This document shows positions 55,519 through 64,000 of a DNA stretch of 64,000 bases, one piece after another. The first letter of the stretch is position 1. Every line of letters begins with the position of its first letter. The stretch lies in assembly GCA_037962975.1 (NCBI GenBank), contig CM075669.1, positions 190,224,501 to 190,288,500 on the forward strand, read 5' to 3'. Origin of the DNA: Clitoria ternatea (lineage: Eukaryota > Streptophyta > Magnoliopsida > Fabales > Fabaceae). The position numbers were made by a program, and so were the translations under genes. The notes under the pieces were generated by a model. The model saw nothing but the letters and a program-made list of their open reading frames with translations. It did not search any database and had not been told where the DNA came from.

Positions 55519-56865
55519 ATTTTTATGAGCCATTTATATAATGATGTTGTGTATTGTGGGAGTATTTCCAGGATGGGTGCTAGGTGACCCCTTGGACTTT
55601 ATAAGTTTGGTGAATTGTTAAACCTTATGGTTAGTCGATCTATAGTAAAATTTATTGTGTGATGAATTGTTGAGGCTAGAGCCGGTATGTGTAAGAATGC
55701 GAATGATGAATGTAACCCCTGATGATTGATGAATAATAATGTTGAATTCAGAGTATGATTGATATTGGCTATGGTGTACATGATTTTATGGTATGACCTT
55801 AGGCTAAATTGTATGCCCTTAACGTTGTGATCATGAAATTAGCTATGGATTATGATATGACATAGGGATGACATGTGTGATTGTGAGTCAGTAAATAGAA
55901 GTTTGATCATGTCATTCCCTCCTTTTTTATTTGAAAGATGCTATATTGATGGTAGAAACCACATAGTGATGTGATATGATATAAGTTGTACGTCCGGTTT
56001 ATGGACCTTGGTTATGATCTGTGAGGAGAATCTCTGATGTGAAAACTTATTATATGATAATGAGCCCTACTTTAACCCTGAGGTCACATACTTAATGTGA
56101 GTTTGGTGATTCATTTAGGCTTGAATCGATTTATAGCCAACGATGTGTGAATGAGACAGAGGATTATTAGACGATTTGATCATGGTTTTTGGATGGATGA
56201 AGCCCAACGATGGGGTACTTACCTGTGATGATTAGAAATCTATGGTCGATACACCAATTTATGGTGATGTTAATTAATATTTAACGATTAGTATGGCGTG
56301 AATTATGTCGGATTAAGTATAATAACGATGAATGATGAGATATGAATATGTGAGATGTGGACTTGTGAGAATTGTCACTAAGTCTCATATGAATTAATGT
56401 TATTAGAATAAATATGGTCGATGCGAGCAATGGGAATACGACATACTTTCCCTGATATGACCTTACATGCCATAGGCATTATGGCAACATGCACTTATGC
56501 GCCGACCTCATGTGTTTGTGGTAACCACTACGGGATTGGGATGCCTTTCTGTATGTCAGATGCAGCAACACGTAGGCCAGACAGGTGTAGGGTTGTAACT
56601 GTTTATGGGAATGTACTGAGCCTATCTGGTCATACTGAGTATGAACATGTGAGCTCTGTTAGATGAATTATGATCAAAGATATATGACACGCTTGGAAGT
56701 AGAAAATTTTATGTTAGGAATGATGAAATGATGATGAACATGTCTTGATGGATTTTGGGAAGTCCGATGTCATTCTATGGTGTCATCGAACTCTGATGGT
56801 GTGCGGCCGGAAGTATGGCCTTACGATATGTATATCGATGCTAAATTTCGAGGACAAACTTTTTA
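55519..56865 (+). other. Internal region of LARD-like element, right part
   Basis: No convincing ORF. The part 56430-56660 is richer in G and C than its surroundings and open for 81 codons without a recognisable domain. It ends with the AAATTTCGAGGACAAA string (56845-56860) common before the PPT of Tekay-like elements. Confidence 0.7.
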
Positions 56866-56879
56866 TAGGTGGGGTGGAT
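56866..56879 (+). other. Polypurine tract of LARD-like element
   Basis: ATAGGTGGGGTGGA stands directly before the 3' LTR start at 56880. Confidence 0.85.
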
Positions 56880-58664
56880 TGTAACATCCCAAAATTTTAT
56901 AAAAATGATTAAGTATGAGAAATAAATATTAAATAATTATAAATGAGTTGATGAGTATCCGAAAAATAATAGAATAATTAAATTGGGATTTGTTATGGAT
57001 ATTTATAATTTATTGAGATTTTAGGATCTAAAATTATACCGGTTAAAATATAAGAGTCGGACCAAGTATCTCCGAATGAGATGTCGTTGGTCAAGGCTGT
57101 TAAGAATATTATTGGGAATCCAAATATACCTTTAGAATAATTTTTGGATAGAGTATTGAGCCCGAACTAAGATCCTGTATGTTATAAGACGATAGAGTTT
57201 AATGAAGGGAAATGAAATTAAACACAAAACCCACATTCTTTCTTTATATCTCACGTTGTCTTCTTCCTCTAAAAACAAAACCCTTCTCTTCTTCTTCTAT
57301 CTTCCTCATTCGTCTTCTTTCTCTTCCTTTCAAAACCTAAGAAAGAAAAATGGTGTGCATTCTTCTCCTCCCATTTTTATTGTGCATCAAGCTTGGAGGA
57401 GATGATAATAGTGCCTTGGAGCTCTCCTTCTCCTACTCTATTTTCGTGCTCTATCTCCCTCTCTTGGCAACCACCTTCTTTTCTTGGGTGAAGGTATGTT
57501 CCTCACCATTTATGATGAGTTTATGCCTTTGGTTATGATTTTCTTTGTTGGGAGAGTGTAGGTATGCATGGGTTATGGATTAGGAACCATTTTTAGGCAA
57601 AACCCAAAGGTGGGGTGTGATAAATATGTGTTTTTATGTTGATGTTGAGGGGTACACAAAATGTGATGTTTGGTGGTGGAAGATGATGATTATTAATGAT
57701 GAATGTTAGATTTTAGTGAAAACCCTAACTCTAGGAATTAGAGGAAATAAATAGAGATGTTGTGAGAAATGATTTTAAGTGTAAACCCATCATATTTTAC
57801 ATAAGAATGTTGTTTATGATGATGGTAGATGTTTATTAATAATGGTTGTTGGATAATTCTAGAGGAAATCCCTAAGCATGGAAATTGGGGCTTTTGACTT
57901 AATTGATAACTAAAGATGATTTAGGCCCTTGGAATGAGTTTTAAATGAGTAATATTGATGGTTGGTGTTGAGGAATTGTGAGATTAAGGAAATAGAGTAA
58001 TGGCTCTAAGATTGGTAAGTATGTTAAGGATTATGATATTGTTGTGAGGGGCTTGAATAATGATGAATGATAGTGAAAATGATAGAATCAATGAGATATA
58101 CATATTGGTTGATAAATTGATAGTCCATGATTTATGCCATATAAATTAGTTGATTGATAATGGATTTGAATGAAATAATGGCAAATAGATGGTTTGAGTA
58201 ATGTTAAATGCATTAAGAATGATGAAAGAGATGTTGTTGTTGGGTAGGATTGGCCCTTTAAGAGTTAGAGAATCATGGTTTTGGGAAAGGAATTCCCGAA
58301 GCCTAACAAAAGTATATGAATAAGTGTTTTAACAAGTTTAGGACTTGATATTGAACATTAAGAATTATTGTTAATTACTCAGAATAGTGATAAATGCCTT
58401 GTACCGGCTTGACGATTGTATGTATGCATATGTATGTATGTTGGTGTAGATATTGTTTCGGGTAAAGGCGATGGAACGATCGGAGCATTTGGAATGCGAC
58501 TCTTCCCTCGAGGTAGGACAATAGTTATTATTGTATGTGAATAATACTCATGCCTACCTTGCCATGTAGATGTTGTGATAATATGAGTGGCAATTTAAGG
58601 ATCATTGAGAATGTTGTATATGAATGTGTAATCCCTTGTATCAGTACTATGGCCTCTGGCCCGT

Positions 58665-59305
58665 TTTCGCTCAGGCGAGTAGAAATCTCGCTCAAGCGAG
58701 ATGTACTTGGAATGGGTGAATGGGATACTGGACAAATCTCGCTCAAGCGGGTGTGACTACGCTTGAGTGAGTGAGTGAGGAAATGACCCTAGGTGAATCT
58801 CGCTCAAGCGAGTAGTGAGACTGGTGGATCCTCGCTCAAGCGAGACGTGTGTGGGATGAGTAGAAGAGATACTGGACGAGTCTCGCTTAAGCGGGTGTGG
58901 CCGCACTTAAGCGAGGGAGAGAGGAAAAGATTCTGGGGGGAGATTTGCTTAAGCGAATAGCGTGGCCAGTTGGACCTCGCTCAAGGGAGCCAGCCTTGAT
59001 GAGGTACTGGACGTTTTTCGCTCAAGCGAGTGGCTGGTGCTAATATGCGTAGCTCAAGCGAGCGTGAAGGAAGGTAGATACAGGCGATTTTCTTCCTAGC
59101 GGAATGATAATGAAGGAGACCTTCACCCAAGCGTGCATACGAGATGGGAGCTTCTGTGAGAATCTCGCTCAAGCGAGTGGACGCCTCGTTTGAGCGAGCA
59201 AGCGTGGAAATAGACACTGGCGTGATTATGCCCGAGCGAGCTGAGGCACTCAAGCGGGAAGGAATTGTCTCGCTCAAGCGAGTAGGTGTCTCGCTTGAGC
59301 GAGTG
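58665..59305. repeat. CTCGCTCAAGCGAG array, right LTR
   Basis: About 18 units, in the same order as in the left LTR minus the first two. Several units differ between the two LTRs by single bases in the arms. Confidence 0.9.
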
Positions 59306-60109
59306 ACCCTGATGGAAATATTATTTCTTTACTTCAGTTTGCTAGTGATGGGCCCCATTCCAATTATGGAAAATTAATGAAATTTATATAATTGGGGATA
59401 TATAATGGTTATGTAATATTGAGAGGATACAGTGATGGGATCTTATTTCATTTTCTTTTTGATTTTAATGGTATTGAACCCCATTCTTTTTGGGATAATT
59501 AAGTAGATGATATCGGTATCGTATGACAATAAATGATGTTGTGACCGTTCCTTGAATAAAAGGAAGAATGTTATTATTGATGAAATTGTGAATTTCCACT
59601 GTATTGTATACAAGTGTGATCTTGTATGTATGGTCTAAGATTGTGATGATGGATTGTTGTATTGCCATACTAGATATGAGACAACGGTGATGAACAATGA
59701 GATGAAAACCACTAAAAGAATGTGTGACAGTGTTAATGAATATTATGAGATGTTATAACACCATTGTGGTTAATCGCAAGTATCGACTTGCATATATGAT
59801 ATTATGTACATGTGAAATATATTGAGATGAAAACATACGTTTATTTATGGAATAAATGATATGCCTTGAATGTTACGATGATTGTCATTATTTTTACTTC
59901 TATGCGTGGATTGTTATGCAATGAGATTGTAGCCATTGATATGCTAAGTATGTGAACAAAATACCTTGAGGGGTTTGTACATAATTGGATGTTATTGATT
60001 GAAAATGTCAAATTAAAATATATCCCTATATAAGAGGGTGAGATATCCTTGCGAGGTTGTTTGGCATATGCATTATTTCATTTTACATTCATGGCATGGA
60101 ATAACATTG

Positions 60110-60440
60110 AAATGTGGTTGCGATCACAATGATGAAAGGTCCTGCGGGATTCTATGAAGGGAGTACCCCTTGCGAGGCGGGAAACCAACTTGATGATGAT
60201 GTGATATTGAGCCGGTGGTTGCGATCACCTGGTTATTGGAATGAAAAAGGGCTTGCGAGTTCCTATGATGCCCGTGGTTGCGAGGCGGGAGTACCCCTTA
60301 CGAGGCAGGAAACCAATATGAATTGTTGAACGTGGTTGCGATCACGAGAAAGCACCTTGCGAGGCTGCTAGAGGGAGTACCCCTTGCGAGGCGGGAAACC
60401 CATGTGAATGAATGATATAGTGGTTGCGATCACCTGATGA
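60110..60440 (+). repeat. GCGAGGCGGGAAACC / GGTTGCGATCAC array, right LTR
   Basis: Three copies of agtaccccttgcgaggcggg with aaacc and four of ggttgcgatcac alternate within about 320 bases. The left LTR has fewer, so the array changes size quickly. Confidence 0.85.
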
Positions 60441-61579
60441 AATAAAATGGATCCATTGTATTTGCATTAAAAATTTGACATATGCATTAGCCATAGGTGC
60501 ATGGCATTTGAGATGGGATGACCACGAGAGATGAAAAACCCCTTGCGAAGACGAATTGAGTAAAGAATTAATAAATTGATGATGAAGATTTGTGAATGCC
60601 CTGGATGATAAGTGGCAATGTGATTGTGTATGTGCTTGTGATTGATTATGTTATGAATTACGATTCATGAGGCTCCTATGCCTATTATAACAATTTGATG
60701 ATGATTGAGTGATGAATTAATAGTTTTATAGCAAAGCACACATGATGAATAAATGCATGTACACTTAATCACAATATATGTATATTCGTCATTTTGAATG
60801 TATAACTCACGCTCCCATGTGGTCTCCTTTTTAGCCTTGTGATGCAGGTTGCCATGGGATGAGTTCGGATTTTAAATTGAAGTTTTGGGAAGGTAAATAG
60901 TGGTAGTGGAAATGCCTTGGCCGGTATCATTTATGAAATGTAATGTGATGGATAAACTATATATGATGATATTGATGATCTAATGATTTTGGTCATGTAT
61001 AAGATAATCGTGGATGCATAAATGGTGAACCTATATATTATTACAAAGGTGACGATTTAATAAGTACTTGAGGAATTGAGCTAGAATAATACACTTTGAT
61101 GATAGTGATGTTGGATTAAAGCCACTAGGCAAATAAATGTATCAATTATGAAATATGGACAGTAGTGATAGTTATTGCATAACCCCGGATGTATATGTAT
61201 ATATAATTATACTTTAGGCAATGCATGTGTATATTGTAAGTGAAGGATTGGTACTAACTTAATAGATTTATGATAAGTATTCGCATGCTTTGCCGAGCCT
61301 TTTCTCATATCGTCATATATGGGACTAGGCGTATGCCTGGTATACACATTCTTCTTCTGTTGTAAACTCTACTATTTTTTATACCGTTGTGGGAAATTTT
61401 AGATGTCGATCTAGTTATATTTTAGTAAATCTCACTCTTCAGTTTTTCTGTGGTTCGGGTCTTGATGTAGTCGAGATGGTGTTTAGAAACTATTTCGAAC
61501 GTGAAAAAGTTAGTCATATTTTTATTAATTATTATCTTGATTACATCAGGATCCGAGTCTAGAAAACCAGGGTGTTACA

Positions 61580-61789
61580 GAAAGCTTCTCCAAGATCCAT
61601 GTAACAAGATATGATAGAAAGAACATTATTAGACCAACATGTAAAGGGAGAAAGTAACTTAAAGAATGTTTCACAAGATTTGATTATTTCACCCATACTT
61701 GTAAGACTACTTTCAAGAATTTTTATTTTTTCTTTATTTTTGGAGGCAAACAAAGAAGAATGCCTCTTTGAGTCATCACTAGTGACAAT
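61580..61789 (-). other. Continuation of the degraded Reina-like element
   Basis: Right flank of the LARD-like element after target copy GAAAG (61580-61584). The minus strand is open for 78 codons with a Ser/Lys/Ile-rich sequence (MSIVTSDDSKRHSSLF) that I do not recognise. It is cut by the second Athila-like element at 61790. Confidence 0.45.
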
Positions 61790-63189
61790 TGACATGCTGT
61801 CATTGTTTTGTCAAATAAAAAGTTAAATTAATATAGTATAAGGTAAGCAACTTTAGTCGTTTCTCGAGGACCTTAGTTAAATTAGTTACACTCAATTTAC
61901 TTATTTATTTGCTTTTGTAACAAAAGGGGGGTTGTAATTAGATTTGGAATGGAAAACAAAATAACTATATGATAATCAAAAGTCAAACTTTCAATGATAA
62001 ATCAGATTTAAAAGCAACCAACCCAAGGAATTAATAAATCTTTAGTTAACTAATCATTGATCATAAATATGATTAAATATAATTAATTTCTCAACATCAT
62101 TTTAGATTATAAATTGTTTAATTGTATATTAATCAGTTATACACTTAAATAGTCTACCATCATAAGTGTTTAAGAAACAAAGAAAAGTAATTATCTTTAA
62201 TCAAAATATGAAGAGCAAGAACTCAAAGTTAACATAAAGAAAAAATAAATTCCTTGAGTTGATTTTAAAAGATTAAGCTTCCATGATGAATTTAAACAAT
62301 GAAAGATAAACTTAAGTTAACTATAACTTTGATTATAAAAGTGAATAACAAATAATGAATTAAATTACTTCATATTAAGAAAGGGAAATGAAAATCATAA
62401 CTTGAGGAATGAAATATAGAGTAAAGAAATAAAATAAGAGAAAAACGAACTAAAACTTAAGAAACTAAAGCAAAGAGATAGAAATGAAATGAAAACTTAA
62501 ACATGTATTTATTATGCATCTCTTTTGTGTTCCTTACAACTTCAAGCATTTATTTATAGGCAAGGTATCATGACACTATGCATTCATATTCTGATTATAT
62601 GCATTTTCTAACATTGGTGGGGCTTGAGATTACAATAATTCTAAAGAAAACAATAGTAGGTGTTGAAATTCATGATTCTTTTCATGCTTTCCATATTGTG
62701 AGCCAAATTTGACCCTCTGAATGACCTAATTTCACAAAATCTTCAACATGGAAGTTATAGATCTTTGTCTTATTGAGAATTTGGCATAAGTATCATTTCA
62801 TTTGGATATCCATAGCTCAAGATATGTGTATTTTAGTGAACTATGTCAATGCTGGTGGGACAATTATGGGTTGATTGATTCAAGCTCTATTTCTTCATCA
62901 TTTTTAGATGCAAAATAACCAAATATGATCAGTATAATGTAGGCCTTTTCCCTAGCTTTCCATGGGCTCCAAGATCAATCTAATTGGATCTCAAAAGCCC
63001 AAGTTATAACCAAAACAAGGCAAAACACTCAAGATACAAACAAAAAACAAAAATTGTAACATATATACATAATACTTCAATTAAACTAAACAACATAAAA
63101 CTTAATTAAAATATTTTCATTAAACATTATAAATATATAATAAAACCCAGGTGTAAAACTAGAATAAATGTATTAAAATTGTTTCATCA
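61790..63189 (-). repeat. 3' LTR of second Athila-like element
   Basis: The 1400-base LTR lacks about 200 bases found at 12770-12970 in the first copy, near its outer end. TATA-like TATAAATA (minus) is kept near 62555. Confidence 0.9.
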
Positions 63190-63205
63190 AATTCCCCCAC
63201 ACCTA
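63190..63205 (-). other. Polypurine tract of second Athila-like element
   Basis: The minus strand reads TTAGGTGTGGGGGAAT directly before the LTR. Confidence 0.8.
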
Positions 63206-64000
63206 AACTTTTTCACTCTAGGGCAATACAAAACCAAAAACTAAAATGAGAAATAATAGAAAAAGAAATTTTTGCTTCCCTTCTATTTATTGATTTTGAT
63301 TTTTTAAAAATCTAAAATAATAAGTAATACACCTCATCCCTTATATCAAGAACGTCATGATAAGTGTGAATAAGAAGCATTACATACTAGTTACATAAAT
63401 TGAGTGATCAAATTAAAGAGTGGATGAAAAAGTGATAGATATTCTCTTCATGCTCTCTCTATATCTCGATTGTTAATAAGTTAGCACTACCATAGGCTTG
63501 TCAAATTTCTAATTTCCATATTTGAACACATATGCATGTAGAGATCAAAAGGACTCTATTAAGGTTGTAATGGGGCCAAGGTGACACAGGGTGGATAACA
63601 TGAAATGGTATGGCTAAATTTAGAGTTAAAAAGAGCAATGGAGTATGTGATCCAGTGATTATGGAAGTACATCTTGAAACTCAATACTCAACAAAATGAA
63701 ACATGATGAGGGATAAAATATGAGAAAAAATCCTCTTGATTATTTTCATATATATTCACCATTTTTTCTTTTTCTTCTTCTTTTTAACATTTCCTTTTTC
63801 TTTTTTCTTTTTTCTTTTTTCACTTTCTCTTTGAACAATGAAACAAGTTCACTAAGAGATACCAAACAACATACATAAACTTGGGTATATTTCCACAATC
63901 ATCAAGAACCTTTATTCATAATAATTCCAAAACTACTAATCAATTCCTAAGCAAGGGTGATCATGTTTTTTTTGGCTATTGGCTAATTATGTGGCTAAAT

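Larger units (their letters stand above)
35350..61579 (+). mobile_element. Large non-coding LTR retrotransposon (LARD-like)
   Basis: LTRs start TGTAACATCCC and end GGGTGTTACA, with target duplication GAAAG at 35345-35349 and 61580-61584. After removal of nested insertions the left LTR is about 4.8 kb, the right is 4.7 kb, and the internal region is about 2.6 kb. A tRNA-Met PBS and a PPT border the internal region, but I see no gag, protease, RT or integrase in it. This is the layout of LARDs, which depend on an autonomous partner. The AAATTTCGAGGACAAA string before the PPT is typical of Tekay-like Ty3/gypsy elements, a likely partner group. Confidence 0.88.
56880..61579 (+). repeat. 3' LTR of LARD-like element
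   Basis: Complete 4700-base LTR, not interrupted. Compared with the left copy it lacks about 255 bases (left 37112-37366, across the first array unit) and has about 250 extra bases in the GC-rich repeat array (60085-60410). Confidence 0.92.
61790..64000 (-). mobile_element. Second Athila-like element, partial (3' end only)
   Basis: Starts TGACATGCTGTC and is homologous to the first Athila-like element in the same orientation: 3' LTR 61790-63189, PPT 63190-63205, then 3' non-coding DNA matching 14082-14850. It is clearly more diverged than the two LTRs of the first copy are from each other. The rest, including any gene between pol and LTR, is beyond the window. Confidence 0.9.

Noticed and set aside
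56421..56666. 81-codon ORF in the LARD internal region as a remnant of Pol
   Set aside because: No motif of protease, RT, RNase H or integrase can be seen; only a sensitive profile search could change this.
61776..61786. CACTAGTG next to the second Athila element as a CACTA end
   Set aside because: There is no matching inverted end, no subterminal repeats and no duplication; it is a chance word. The same holds for 25610-25617.

Overview
The window is plant nuclear DNA made almost entirely of transposable elements stacked inside one another. I found no ordinary host gene in its own place and no rRNA, tRNA or CRISPR. The element families and the short palindromic arrays in their LTRs (TAATCGATTA, GAATCGATTC, CTCGCTCAAGCGAG) suggest a legume, probably of the Phaseoleae (bean, cowpea or soybean relatives), in pericentromeric heterochromatin. 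The host call is an inference from general knowledge of such repeats.

Left half (1-34340): an old reverse-oriented LTR piece of a long-LTR family (1-2484, resuming at 33952) was split by a Reina-like Ty3/gypsy element (2485-33946, minus strand, duplicated target ACAAC). The left LTR of that element was split by a SIRE/Maximus-like Ty1/copia element (3021-26068, plus strand, target AATGT). The right LTR of the copia element was in turn split by an Athila-like Ty3/gypsy element (12463-25611, minus strand, target CTAGT). Each layer has a readable 5-bp target duplication, so the order of insertion is clear. All coding regions carry stops or frameshifts. Those of the copia element look like pure C-to-T/G-to-A decay.

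Right half (34341-64000): remnants of another Reina-like element (about 34380-35349 and 61580-61789) flank a very large, apparently non-coding LTR element (35350-61579, target GAAAG) with about 4.7-4.8 kb LTRs, a tRNA-Met primer site and a polypurine tract. It resembles the LARD class. Its left LTR was hit by a related reverse-oriented solo LTR (39612-45429, target GGGTG). Its internal region was hit by an 8.3-kb CACTA DNA transposon (47231-55515, target ATT) carrying a TNP2 transposase and a spliced Ulp1-like peptidase gene. A second Athila-like element begins at 61790 and runs off the window.

The most unusual content is between the pol gene and the 3' LTR of the first Athila-like element. 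There, in pol orientation, lie a small ORF resembling the cysteine-rich nucleic-acid-binding protein of carla-like plant RNA viruses, an intronless copy of a cytokinin-activating LOG enzyme with its own TATA-like box and an A-rich tract behind it, and a 41-residue membrane-segment ORF. This element has nearly identical LTRs (recent insertion) although its reverse transcriptase is damaged, which suggests it was moved by proteins supplied in trans. The copia element also has an accessory ORF with its own TATA box and pyrimidine-rich leader.
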